From: Sphingomonas sp.
GTDB taxonomy: Bacteria; Pseudomonadota; Alphaproteobacteria; Sphingomonadales; Sphingomonadaceae
Length of the DNA: 46,811 nt
NCBI GenBank assembly: GCA_021732445.1
Contig: JAKFUZ010000021.1
Span: forward strand, 1 to 46,811
Reading direction: 5' to 3'
Shown: piece after piece, positions 27,991 through 37,026 of the stretch
Numbering within the stretch: the stretch's first letter is position 1
Layout of the letters: every line of letters starts with the position of its first letter
The notes under the pieces: model-generated
Seen by the model: the letters and a program-made list of their open reading frames with translations, nothing else
The model's database searches: none
What the model was told of the DNA's origin: nothing
Translations under genes and position numbers: made by a program

Positions 27991-29190
27991 TCACCGCACA
28001 GAGACGAGCAGCTTCGCAGCTTTGCCCTCCAGGTCGAGCCGCGCATCCTGATGCGGTTTGTCGCGGGCGAGCGCGGTGATGCCCTGCACGAAATCGAAGA
28101 TGGATTCGGGCGGGCGCCCTTCCTCCTCCAGCACCGTCGCGATGATCTTCTCGGTCTCGCCGCGCGAGAAGCCGCGCTTGCGCAGGAAGGTCTCGCGATC
28201 CTCGTCCTTGCGGGCGACGATGCGTTCGCGCGCCGCCTTGATCCCGGCCATGAACGGGGCTGGCGACGACGATGCGAAATTCTCCAGCGCGGGCGCCGCC
28301 TCATGCGCGAAGCGGTTGGCAGCGAACTTGCTGTGGCGAATGCTGATCTCCTCGAAGCCTTCCGCCCCCCAGATATTCCGGTTCATGCACACCGCCCGGA
28401 GATAGAAGGACGCCATTCCGAGTGTCTTCGAGCCGACTTCGCTGTTCCAGCAGTAGAAGCCGCGAAAGAAGAGATCGGGATCGCCGTTCGGAAGGCGCCC
28501 GGCCTCGATCGGGTGGAGATCGTCGACGAGGAACAGGAAGACGTCGCGATCGCTCGCATAGAGCGTAGTGGTATCCTTGGTGATGTCGACCAGCGGATTG
28601 TAGGTCATGGTCGACCAGTCGAGCAGGCCCGGCACCTTCCACCTCGTGTCGCCGGTGCCGTTGCCGGCGATCTTCATCACTGCGGAGACCAGCTCGTGAT
28701 CCCAGATTCGACCATAGTCCGGGCCCGTGACGGCGCGCAGTTCAACCCGGCCATCCTCGGTTTCGAGGGTTTTCATCAATTCGGCGCGATGTTCGATCAA
28801 TCCATGCTGCAGGTTGATCCCGGCAAGTGGTACCGGAAGCTGGCGAAGATAGCCGGCCGGCGCACCGACCAGGCTGGCAAGCTGGCCGAACGACCAATGA
28901 GTCGGCGTGACGGGCTGATCGCGGCCGGGCACGATGAGCGCCAGTCGTTCGGCATTGTCCCGGCTGGCCTCGACCCGGACCTCGCGGGTTTCGACGGTGC
29001 GGGTGGTCGCGCGCTCGGCGCGGGCCTTCACCGCAGCATGAAGCTCGGTCAGCGACAGAAAGCGCTCGTCGTCGGGGCGCGAGAACCATTCGGACGAGAC
29101 GCGGCCGATGCGCTCGCCGCGGGAGATATCGACCTTATAGCCGGCAGAGGCCGGACGTGACGCGGGGGTTGGGGATAGAAGAGTAGCCAT
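27991..29190 (-). CDS. DUF932 domain-containing protein
   Basis: 399 residues. It shows the DUF932 features: THWSFGQLASLVGAPAGYL, LRAVTGPDYGRIWDHELV, VFLFLVDDLHPIE, FFRGFYCWNSEVGSKTLGM and AVCMNRNIWGAEGFEEISI. The family is widespread on plasmids, phages and integrative elements, sometimes beside anti-defence genes; its biochemical function is not established. The start MATLLSP at 29190 is preceded by GGAG within a hairpin leader. It is the rightmost coding gene of the island and is followed on the same strand by parB, Toprim and DUF2493, a conserved block in sphingomonad elements. Confidence 0.9.
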   Translation of the reverse strand: MATLLSPTPASRPASAGYKVDISRGERIGRVSSEWFSRPDDERFLSLTELHAAVKARAERATTRTVETREVRVEASRDNAERLALIVPGRDQPVTPTHWSFGQLASLVGAPAGYLRQLPVPLAGINLQHGLIEHRAELMKTLETEDGRVELRAVTGPDYGRIWDHELVSAVMKIAGNGTGDTRWKVPGLLDWSTMTYNPLVDITKDTTTLYASDRDVFLFLVDDLHPIEAGRLPNGDPDLFFRGFYCWNSEVGSKTLGMASFYLRAVCMNRNIWGAEGFEEISIRHSKFAANRFAHEAAPALENFASSSPAPFMAGIKAARERIVARKDEDRETFLRKRGFSRGETEKIIATVLEEEGRPPESIFDFVQGITALARDKPHQDARLDLEGKAAKLLVSVR

Positions 29191-29203
29191 GGATCATCTC
29201 CGC

Positions 29204-29242
29204 GACGGGCGCCGAGAGCCTCTCTCTCAGCCTCAACCCGTC
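29204..29242 (-). promoter_or_regulatory. Two-tier stem-loop leader of the DUF932 gene
   Basis: On the minus strand the outer stem GACGGG / CCCGTC encloses an inner stem GCTGAGAG / CTCTCGGC (one G-U pair) with loop AGAGG. It ends two bases before the GGAG of the DUF932 ribosome binding site. Confidence 0.7.
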
Positions 29243-29754
29243 ACGGTTCTTTCGGCCTTCCTCTTCCTCTGGGTCGGTCGACGCCGCACCCATTGGGGCG
29301 AGTCGGCAGACCCCTGAAAACACAATCGCGCCTTTGGCGAAGCCGGCCGGCGCGGCGGCGTGCGCGCGGGCCTTGGGGGGGGGGCAGCCGCCGCCGTGCC
29401 CTCCAGCCCGAGCCAAGAGCGCATGCGCGGTCCGGACAGGAAGCGCGACCTCTGGCGGCGCCTGCCGACGCCAGTGTGCGCACCGCAGAAACCAGCGCTC
29501 AGTTGGGGGCGTTGCAGGGGCGGAGCCCTTGCCGAAGGGGTAGCTGGAGACCGCAGGACTCCGGCTCAGGGGAAGGCTTTCCCCTTACGGCTGTGCGTCT
29601 GAGTCCAGAATATGGGTCGGTTTTGGGTCGCTGGGACCGTCCTTAGCCGCCGATCCTTCGCTTCCGGCTGCTTCCGATGCGCTTCCAACCCGCCATAGGG
29701 TTGCCTTTTGTCCCCCGAGGGGTTATTCTAACTATCAGAATTTATGGCGGAAAA
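29243..29754. other. Non-coding right flank of the island
   Basis: 512 bp between the DUF932 leader and the tRNA 3' end. No integrase or other gene is supportable. It holds a G10 run (29375-29384), a hairpin GCAGGGGCGGAGCCCTTGC (29514-29532), a second hairpin AGGGGAAGGCTTTCCCCT (29568-29585), and near the tRNA a CCCCTCGGGG palindrome at about 29713-29723. The right end of the element should lie here or at the tRNA. Confidence 0.5.
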
Positions 29755-29829
<75 letters not shown>

Positions 29830-29926
29830 ATGTTCCGATCCGGGTGGTCGTTACCCGGCGGAGCGCGCCTTTGGGCAGAGCGGCCCGTGCTTGTCAAGCC
29901 GCGTTGCACAGCGTTAGGCTCCGCGC

Positions 29927-30076
29927 ATGGCCGACACCCGTGATCGCGACGCGCGCCGTGCCGCTGCACTTCGCGAAAATTTGAAGAAGCGCAAAGACCG
30001 TGCCCGCGGATCCGCCGCCGCTGACCGTTTGCCAGGCCCGGCCGCTCACCCTGCGCCCGACGATGCAGGCGACTAG
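29927..30076 (+). CDS. 49-residue basic conserved small protein
   Basis: ATG at 29927, protein start MADTRDRDARRAAALRENLK followed by KRKDRARG and a Pro/Ala-rich acidic tail ending DDAGD. Short proteins with the core ARRAAALRENLxKRK are common and conserved in sphingomonads; their function is unknown. The basic helix could bind nucleic acid, but that is speculative. It is too short for most ORF thresholds. It stands alone, downstream of the divergent tRNA. Confidence 0.6.
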   Translation: MADTRDRDARRAAALRENLKKRKDRARGSAAADRLPGPAAHPAPDDAGD

Positions 30077-30129
30077 CGCGGCTTGTGCTCGGTGCCAAAG
30101 GCTGCGGTGATGAACAATGCCGTGGCTGC

Positions 30130-30247
30130 TTAGGCAATGTCGGCTGTGTGCCACACGCCGGGCGGATTGATGGCATAATCGCCGGCGCCCAGCGTGATGC
30201 TGCGGCGTAAGCCATCAGGCAGTTCCCGATGGACCGTGATTGGCCGC
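30130..30247 (-). pseudogene. Remnant of a cupin-domain protein (C-terminal end)
   Basis: About 38 codons ending in TAG read PITVHRELPDGLRRSITLGA then GDYAINPPGVWHTADIA, the second cupin motif (G-D-x-x-x-x-P-x-G-x-x-H). No cupin start lies upstream: the frame runs into the end of the MFS gene. It appears to be the leftover 3' part of a small cupin gene whose front was lost, probably when the transporter locus was rearranged. Confidence 0.45.
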
Positions 30248-31543
30248 TCACTTCGCAAGCCGCTGCAGTCGGTGGAATCTGCCCAGCGCGACCAGCAACA
30301 CGGCCATCGGCACGATCGAGAGATAGAACGCAGTTTGTCCGTCGAACGCTGCAAACACCCGACCCGTGATGAACGATCCGGTCGTGCCGCCGAGCGCCGA
30401 GAAAACGACAAGCAGGCCCGTCATCGCCGCGTGCTCGGATTTGGGCAGAGCAGATAGCATTGCCGAATTGATCGCCGGATAGATCGGTGCAAGGAATAAC
30501 CCGATCAGGGGTAGCAGATAAGCCGCGAGCGGGGCCGAGAACCAGCCAATGTTCGGATTGGGCGCAAGGCCGCGCGTGAGCGGCAAGCTCAGCAGCACCA
30601 GCCCGGCCATAAGAACAATGCAGGCGCTGACAAGCGGATACCAGCCGATCCGGCGCAGGATAAGGCCCGCCCCCAGCCGCCCGATCGCCAGCGCGGCGGC
30701 AAATAGGCTCGCGGCCTGAATGCTTATCGCCTGCGGCAGATGAAGGACCTCGTTGTTGAACGTCGGCAGCCACGTGCCGATCGCCTGCTCGATCAGAACA
30801 TAGGTGAAGGCCGAAATCATGAAGACAAGCACGAGCGCCTGCCCGACGAGGCGCAGCATCGCGACAAAGTCTTCGCCCACCGGGCGGCTTTCGGGATGGG
30901 CAGCACGTTCGTCGAGCGGGCTCATGGCCAGAAGCAGGACGACCAGCGTGCTGAGACCTGCGAGCAGCCAATAAACATTGAGCCAGCCCAACCCGGCAGG
31001 GTTTGCAGGATCGATGAACGCGCCGAACATCCAATACCCCGAAAGGACGCCGAGCATGAACAGCCCCTCGATGATGTTCGTCAGGCTGGCATGTCCGGCC
31101 TGATCGGTCGTCACCAGGCCAATGGACGAATAGACCGAGACCTTGACGAGCGAAAAGGCCACGCCGGTCACCGCGAACAGGAATTTGGCGGTCGCAAAGC
31201 CGGGCAATAGCGGCATGGCGAGGCAGGCGAGCGCGACGGCCGCGCTGCCCAGCATCATCGCCCGGCGATAGCCCAGCCGCGGCAGGAACGACGCGACTGC
31301 AAATGACGTGATGGCGATCGGCATATCCTTGAACGCTTCAAGGATCGCGGCACTTGCCTTGGTTTGCCCCAGCGAAGAAATCGACTGGAGGATGACCGTG
31401 CCAACGCTGTTCAGCAGAATGCCGAACAGCATATAGACAAGGACCATGGCGATCAAAATGCGCCGGTTTTTCAGCGGATCACTCCCCGCAAAGGACGAGT
31501 CCGGGCCGTCGGAGCGCTGCCACCGCGCGGCCCGGGCAGCCAT
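30248..31543 (-). CDS. MFS transporter, probable sugar importer
   Basis: 431 residues with about 12 hydrophobic segments, beginning RRILIAMVLVYMLFGILLNS and with the loop motif LPRLGYRRAMMLGS between helices 2 and 3. A long central loop (SPLDERAAHPESRPVGEDF) separates two six-helix halves. It resembles the FucP/sugar-proton symporter-like branch of the major facilitator superfamily. It follows the TonB receptor by six bases in the same direction, so it would carry the disaccharide across the inner membrane. Substrate is inferred from the adjacent GH65 enzyme. The ribosome binding site is weak, consistent with translational coupling. Confidence 0.88.
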   Translation of the reverse strand: MAARAARWQRSDGPDSSFAGSDPLKNRRILIAMVLVYMLFGILLNSVGTVILQSISSLGQTKASAAILEAFKDMPIAITSFAVASFLPRLGYRRAMMLGSAAVALACLAMPLLPGFATAKFLFAVTGVAFSLVKVSVYSSIGLVTTDQAGHASLTNIIEGLFMLGVLSGYWMFGAFIDPANPAGLGWLNVYWLLAGLSTLVVLLLAMSPLDERAAHPESRPVGEDFVAMLRLVGQALVLVFMISAFTYVLIEQAIGTWLPTFNNEVLHLPQAISIQAASLFAAALAIGRLGAGLILRRIGWYPLVSACIVLMAGLVLLSLPLTRGLAPNPNIGWFSAPLAAYLLPLIGLFLAPIYPAINSAMLSALPKSEHAAMTGLLVVFSALGGTTGSFITGRVFAAFDGQTAFYLSIVPMAVLLVALGRFHRLQRLAK

Positions 31544-31549
31544 CCTGCA

Positions 31550-33928
31550 TTAGAACTTATATCCAACCGAGAAGCGGAACGAGCGTCCCAGAATCGGGCG
31601 GGCATTGATCACGCCCTGACCCTGCGACCCGATCACACGCGGATTGCCTTCGGTGATCGCGATCTTGTCGGTCAGATTGTCAACTGTCACACCCAGCAGC
31701 AGCGCTTTACCGATCTCGGCGGTGATCCCGCCGTCGATCTTGAAATAATTGGGCAAAAGCTGCTGGTTTTGCACATCGGAGAAGCGGTCACCGACATAGC
31801 TGAATGTCGAGAATAGCGACACTTTGTTGTCACCGCCGATCCGAATGTCATAGGCGGGAGTCACGCGCCATTGCCAGCGAGGCTGACGCTGCACGCGGTT
31901 GCCGCTCAGGCTCACCGTGCCACCATTGGTCGTAAAGTTGCGGTATTTGGCATCGAGCCAGGTTCCCGAAAAGCCAATGCTGAAATTCTCGATGGGGCGG
32001 ATCGCACCTTCGAGTTCAACCCCGGTGCTGCGCGCACCGCCGACCGATGCAACCGGCGCGCCGTTGGTGATCACCGTACTCGACAGACCGTCGAAGTTGG
32101 TGTGGAAGATGGTTGCGTAGAGCGAGACGAGATCGGTCCGGACCTTGATGCCGGCCTCATAATTGTCGACCTTCGGCGAAATGCGGATGCCATCGCGCAG
32201 ATTGTCGAAAAACGGGTTGGTATTGCCGCGATTATAGCGGGCATAAGCCCCCACGGTCGGTGTAAAGTCATAGTTTGCGCCGACGGTCCATGACACGCTG
32301 CCTTTGCTATAGCGCAGCGTGCTGAAGGTTCCATTGAGAACCGCATTGCCATTGTCGAAGAGCGTATTGGCATTGCCATCGACATTCACCCCAAAACTGT
32401 TGTTTTCGAGCGTGCCCGACGCCGTGTAATACTGATAGCGGATGCCCGCATCGAGCCGGAGTTGCGGCGTGACATGGAATTCATCGACCGCATAACCGGC
32501 ATATTCGCGCCCGTCATAGGCGGCATTGACGTTGAAGAACGACCCCTGGGTGAACCCGCGTTGCGTCACGATGCGCCCGTCGGCGAGTGTCAGATTGAGC
32601 CGGCGCGCGTTATTCTCGGCGGTCAACAGCTGGACATTGCCGAGATTCCACTGATCGTTTGACGAGAAATCCGAATAATAGCCGCCGACCGTTAGCGTGT
32701 TGGTGCTGGTCTTCCATTCAAGGCTGACGTCATTGGTGAAATCCTCGATCTGCTTGCGAACGACCCATGTGCCGGCGCGGATGATCTGCTGATTGGCGGC
32801 GTTTGCCACAGCCACGCCGCCATTGACAAAGGTCAGGCTGCCGATCGTGCCGCCCAATGACGTGGCATAGGCGCTCGCCGACTGAGCCGAGCTTGCCGGG
32901 ACGAGGCCCGTCGTATCGGCGTCGCCGCTCAGATAGCTGACCCGGTAGCGAACCTTGAAGCCATCGGCCACTTCATAGTCGAAATTGCCGCCGACGTTGA
33001 TGAGCTTAGCACCGCGCCCGTCGGCAAGATCGGCGCGTGTGCCGTCAGGCAACAGCGCCAGACGCGTTTCCGGCCCAGCGAGCACGCCGTTGCCCGGATC
33101 GATATTGCCGAACTGACTCAAGCTGCGGCCATTCTGGATCAGCGGGATCGGCAGCAGCCACTGGCCGTGATCGTTGAGATAGCGCGCGAAGATCATGATG
33201 GAACCACGATCAAGCGTGTGACGGATGTTGGCGGTAATCTGGCCGCCCTTTTCGGCAGTGAAGCCGGGATCGCGCAGGCCGTGGCCCGAGCCATAGTAAC
33301 CGCCAACCATGAAGGTCGTGTTTTCGTCGAGTGGACCCGAAAGGCGGAAGTCGCCGCGCGCATAGCCATAATCGGTGATGCTGCCCTTCAGCAGTCCCTC
33401 AAAGTCGCGGCCGCCCTCCTTTTGAACAAAGTTGATGGTAAGCCCTGGCTGTCCATTGGCGAACAGCGCGCCCGTGCCGCCGCGAACCGCTTCGACCCGG
33501 GCGATGGTTTCGTCGATCCGGATCAGCTGCGTGTTCTCGAGGAACGACAAGGTCGGGGGTGAGAAAAACGGCACGCCCTGTGTCGTCAGCGTGACAAACT
33601 CGGCATCGCCGCCCGACGGATAGCCACGGACGAAGATGTTGGCACCATTCTGTCCTCCCGAGCTTTCCGCCGACACGCCGGGGATGACCTTGAACAGATC
33701 GGCCGTGCTCGTCGGCGCAGCGCGGGCAATCGACGCAGCGTCGATGTTGGTGACAGCAAAGGCCGCCGCCTGCCGGCTGGTTCCGCCGCCAGCCGTACCG
33801 GTAACGACGATATCGGGCGTGTCGTCCTTGGCGGGTGCCGGGGCGGCCGCGGTCGTTTGTGCGGAGGCCGGTGCTGCGATTGCCAGCACCGCGACCGATG
33901 CGAGCAATAGTCCCTGAACCGTTTTCAT
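31550..33928 (-). CDS. TonB-dependent receptor (sugar locus)
   Basis: 792 residues, complete. Signal peptide MKTVQGLLLASVAVLAIAAP with cleavage after ASA. The TonB-box-like DIVVTG follows, then the plug (AAPTSTADLFKVIPGVSAE; NIFVRGYPSGGDAEFVTLTT; IARVEAVRGGTGALFANGQP) and a 22-strand barrel ending RSFRFSVGYKF. It lacks an N-terminal anti-sigma signalling domain. The ATG at 33928 has AGGAG upstream; the frame is open to 33976, inside the GH65 end. It lies 16 bp after the phosphorylase gene, and its likely job is energized uptake of the disaccharide or oligosaccharide cleaved by that enzyme. Confidence 0.95.
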   Translation of the reverse strand: MKTVQGLLLASVAVLAIAAPASAQTTAAAPAPAKDDTPDIVVTGTAGGGTSRQAAAFAVTNIDAASIARAAPTSTADLFKVIPGVSAESSGGQNGANIFVRGYPSGGDAEFVTLTTQGVPFFSPPTLSFLENTQLIRIDETIARVEAVRGGTGALFANGQPGLTINFVQKEGGRDFEGLLKGSITDYGYARGDFRLSGPLDENTTFMVGGYYGSGHGLRDPGFTAEKGGQITANIRHTLDRGSIMIFARYLNDHGQWLLPIPLIQNGRSLSQFGNIDPGNGVLAGPETRLALLPDGTRADLADGRGAKLINVGGNFDYEVADGFKVRYRVSYLSGDADTTGLVPASSAQSASAYATSLGGTIGSLTFVNGGVAVANAANQQIIRAGTWVVRKQIEDFTNDVSLEWKTSTNTLTVGGYYSDFSSNDQWNLGNVQLLTAENNARRLNLTLADGRIVTQRGFTQGSFFNVNAAYDGREYAGYAVDEFHVTPQLRLDAGIRYQYYTASGTLENNSFGVNVDGNANTLFDNGNAVLNGTFSTLRYSKGSVSWTVGANYDFTPTVGAYARYNRGNTNPFFDNLRDGIRISPKVDNYEAGIKVRTDLVSLYATIFHTNFDGLSSTVITNGAPVASVGGARSTGVELEGAIRPIENFSIGFSGTWLDAKYRNFTTNGGTVSLSGNRVQRQPRWQWRVTPAYDIRIGGDNKVSLFSTFSYVGDRFSDVQNQQLLPNYFKIDGGITAEIGKALLLGVTVDNLTDKIAITEGNPRVIGSQGQGVINARPILGRSFRFSVGYKF

Positions 33929-33944
33929 TGTCTCGCTCCTTTGC

Positions 33945-36908
33945 TTAAGCAGTTTCGTGTTCTGGTTGGTTGGCATTCGCGCGGACAGCGACCGCGATCA
34001 GGTCGGCGACGGCCAGATCGGCGATCGAATGCGCAGTGCTGTGCGCGGCCGCGAGCAGCGTTGGGTCACCGATGCCGATTGCGGGCATGCCAGCGGCGCG
34101 AATGGCCGCGACGCCTGCCGGTGCGTCCTCAATGCCGATGCAGTGTGCGGGCGCGACACCGAGCGCGTCCGCGGTCGCCTGAAAGATCTCCGGATCGGGC
34201 TTGCCGCGTCCAACGGTGGCAGCATCGGCGATATGATCGAACAATGGCGCGATGCCGAGCCGCTTCACGAGTTCGGGCGCGTTGCGGCTGGCCGAGGCGA
34301 GTCCGACGCGAAGTCCGGCGCGCAGACAATCCTCGATCAGTGCGCGGGCGCCGGGGAACAGATCGCCGGGCCCAAAATGGGCGATCGCCTCACGGTAGTA
34401 GACGTTCTTGCGCGCCATTAGCGCCGCAAACGCCGCCTCGCCGACGTCATGCTGCGCGTGATCCAGAATGATGCGAAGTGAGCCGGCACGGTCGACGCCC
34501 TTGAGCCGCTCGTTGAGCGCCGCGTTGAAGAGCAGGCCCTCTTCGTCACACAAGCGCTGCCACGCCGCACAATGGGCTTGTGCTGTGTTGGTCAGGACGC
34601 CGTCGAGATCGAAGATCACAGCGCGCAATTGCGGCGGGGGGACCGAAATCCCCTCGCGACCGGCATGAATTTCGCGGCCATGATCGAACAATATGACCGG
34701 CGCGCCTTCGATCACGCGGTAGGACGACAGCGCCGGAGTCACCTCAACCTCGATCAGGCTGCTGTGCCAGACGATGCGGAACGAATAGCCACGCCATCCC
34801 GGTGGACACCGCGGCGCGAAACGGAGCACGCCGCCGTCGATCGACAAGCCGCCCCAACCTTGCGCGAGTGTCAGCCAGCTCCCGGCCATCGCCGCCATAT
34901 GGACGCCATGCGACGTATTGCCGTGCAGATCTTCGAGATCTACGAGCGCGGACGCGCGATGATAAGCGAGCGCTTTGTCGATTAGGCCTGCGCGTGCAGC
35001 GACCGTCGCAAACGCCGCACTCGACAGCGTCGAATCGTGCGTGGTGAGCGGCTCGTAATAGGCAAAGTTTCGGCGCATCTGCGCGACCGAAACGACGCGG
35101 CCCGCGATGCAATGCGCCTGCAGGACATCGCCCTGTTTGCAGAGCTGATGACGAAAGAGCACCATCGGATGCACGCGGAGCAGCATTGGCCCGCGACCGG
35201 GCGCGAGCGTGGCGGAATCGAAGTGTGGCTTGTCGAGAAAGCTGTCGTCCTGCGGATGAACGCCGGTTTGAGGGTCGACCGGTAGCCACATGGCGTCGGC
35301 TGCGCGCTGCCAGTCATCTGCCTCGGTTTCGGACAGCGCGATCCGGTTCTTGAGTGCTGCAAATGCGGGTGCGGCATCAAGCATCATCCGGTGCAGTGTC
35401 GCAGCCGCATAGCGCAGATGCCGATGCGCCATCGCGTTGGTGTAGAAATCATTGTCGACCAATGCCGAATATTCGTCAGGGCCGGTCACGCCATGGATCA
35501 CGAACGCCCCGCCACGCCGGTCGCTGAAATGGCCGACGTCGAACCACAGCCGTGCGGTCTCAAACAGTAGCTCGGCTGCCAGTTCATCGACCAGCGCTGT
35601 ATCGCCGGTCGCAAGTTCATACTGCTCGATCGCAAAAGCGATCGCGGCATTGATGTGATATTGGGCAGACCCGGTTGGATAGTGCGCCGAGCATTCGCGG
35701 CCCCCAATCGTCCGCCAGGGAAACAGCGCGCCGCGCGGGTGGCCGATAGCCAAGGCGTTGGCGCGCGCATCATCGAGCTTGCTGCAGCGATAAGCGACCA
35801 GATTGCGACACAGGTCAGGCGAAAGTAGCGCCAGAAGGGGGGCCACGAACGCCTCGGTGTCCCAGAAGTAATGGCCCTCATAGCCTTCGCCAGTCAGACC
35901 CTTGGCTGCAATGCTTGCTGACGGGCTGCGGCTGGCGGACTGAAAGATATGGAACAGATTGAAATTGATCGCGCGCTCCAGCCGCTCGTCGCCATCGATG
36001 GCGATCGTGGCCTGCGCCCAAAACTGTGCCAGCACCTCTGCCTGCTCACCGGCAAGTGCGTCGAAGCCGCGACCGGCAAATTGGTCGAGCAACGCCGTTG
36101 CGGGCAACGCCGCGCCTTCAGGATCGCTCCCGACGACCAGCGCGGTGTAACGGTGAAGCGTGATCTCGCCGCCACGCGTAATTGTAGTGGTGATGTGGTC
36201 GTCGGCGACCGATTGGCCGGTCGACGAATTGATACGCTGCGCCACGGTCACTGAAAGGCGGCCGCCTTCGCTCGGAACGAACACCGACAGCGAGCCTGAC
36301 GCGAAATCATAGCGTGACGCCGCGGTCATGGCAGTGCGTGCATTGATGCGCGGGTCATCGGGGTCATGATCGCCGCCGACCGCAAGCGGGGCGACGACAG
36401 GAAACTCGATGCCGATTGTCGCCGCAAAATTGAGGGCGCGCATACTTATGCGGGCCGCGCAGACCGATCCCATGCCGAACGGAACGACACGATCGGCCTT
36501 GACTTCAATCTCGCGTCCGTCCGCCAAACGCCAATGGGTTGTGCGCAAAAGCAGCCCCGATTCGAGATCGATACCGCGCCGGAATCGCAGGATCTGCGCG
36601 GTATCGAAGTCGATCTGCTCACCGTCGATCCAGATGCGGATCGCCGTGATGCCGGGGCCAGCCAGGCGGGTGTCGGTATGATCGGCAAAACCTGGAAAGC
36701 TCTCATGATAGCGGATCGGCCGCCGAACATAGGCGTCGGGCAGAAAGCTGGCATGTTGACCCGGCAACTCCTCGATCGCGCCGCGGACCCCCAAGGTACC
36801 GTTGGCGAGCGCGAAGAGCGTGGCGTCGCGCTCAAGCGCATCACGGTCCAGCGTAACCTGCTCGATCACGCGGCGGTGTGCGCGTTGCGTAAGGATCGCC
36901 TCAGGCAA
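33945..36908 (-). CDS. GH65 disaccharide phosphorylase fused to beta-phosphoglucomutase
   Basis: 987-residue bifunctional enzyme. Residues 1 to about 750 are GH65: NGTLGVRG near 36-43, GHYFWDTEAF (345-354), TGPDEY with catalytic acid Glu479, the phosphate-site segment EPLTTHDSTLS (619-629) and GNTSHGVHMAAMAG. Residues from about 760 are a HAD-type beta-phosphoglucomutase: AVIFDLDGVLTNT with nucleophile Asp767, LASASRNAP, GRGKPDPEIF and GIEDAPAGVAAIRAAGM. Phosphorolysis of an alpha-glucobiose (maltose, trehalose, kojibiose or nigerose; not distinguishable here) would give beta-glucose 1-phosphate, converted to glucose 6-phosphate by the second domain. The start is a TTG five bases after GGAGGG; the nearby ATG is out of frame. 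First gene of the locus operon. Confidence 0.93.
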   Translation of the reverse strand: MPEAILTQRAHRRVIEQVTLDRDALERDATLFALANGTLGVRGAIEELPGQHASFLPDAYVRRPIRYHESFPGFADHTDTRLAGPGITAIRIWIDGEQIDFDTAQILRFRRGIDLESGLLLRTTHWRLADGREIEVKADRVVPFGMGSVCAARISMRALNFAATIGIEFPVVAPLAVGGDHDPDDPRINARTAMTAASRYDFASGSLSVFVPSEGGRLSVTVAQRINSSTGQSVADDHITTTITRGGEITLHRYTALVVGSDPEGAALPATALLDQFAGRGFDALAGEQAEVLAQFWAQATIAIDGDERLERAINFNLFHIFQSASRSPSASIAAKGLTGEGYEGHYFWDTEAFVAPLLALLSPDLCRNLVAYRCSKLDDARANALAIGHPRGALFPWRTIGGRECSAHYPTGSAQYHINAAIAFAIEQYELATGDTALVDELAAELLFETARLWFDVGHFSDRRGGAFVIHGVTGPDEYSALVDNDFYTNAMAHRHLRYAAATLHRMMLDAAPAFAALKNRIALSETEADDWQRAADAMWLPVDPQTGVHPQDDSFLDKPHFDSATLAPGRGPMLLRVHPMVLFRHQLCKQGDVLQAHCIAGRVVSVAQMRRNFAYYEPLTTHDSTLSSAAFATVAARAGLIDKALAYHRASALVDLEDLHGNTSHGVHMAAMAGSWLTLAQGWGGLSIDGGVLRFAPRCPPGWRGYSFRIVWHSSLIEVEVTPALSSYRVIEGAPVILFDHGREIHAGREGISVPPPQLRAVIFDLDGVLTNTAQAHCAAWQRLCDEEGLLFNAALNERLKGVDRAGSLRIILDHAQHDVGEAAFAALMARKNVYYREAIAHFGPGDLFPGARALIEDCLRAGLRVGLASASRNAPELVKRLGIAPLFDHIADAATVGRGKPDPEIFQATADALGVAPAHCIGIEDAPAGVAAIRAAGMPAIGIGDPTLLAAAHSTAHSIADLAVADLIAVAVRANANQPEHETA

Positions 36909-36959
36909 TTCATCCCTCCAGCCCGGCTCTTTGCTCCGGTTGGGGCAAGCATCTGCATT

Positions 36960-36991
36960 AATGATATCGATGTCAAGACATCGATATCATT
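36960..36991 (-). promoter_or_regulatory. Twin LacI-type operators overlapping a -35 box
   Basis: A 32-bp palindrome with 15-bp perfect arms and centre AA. It resolves into two adjacent 14-bp sites, TGATATCGATGTCA (36962-36975) and AGACATCGATATCA (36976-36989), each with the central CG of LacI/GalR operators. The minus-strand TTGACA (36976-36971) is a perfect -35 box inside it; a weak -10 (GATGCT) is 17 bases further. It lies 52 bp upstream of the GH65 start, so repression by the adjacent LacI protein is likely. Confidence 0.8.
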
Positions 36992-37026
36992 TTAAGTTGA
37001 ACAGTTAGATGATGGCGTTTGTGCGT

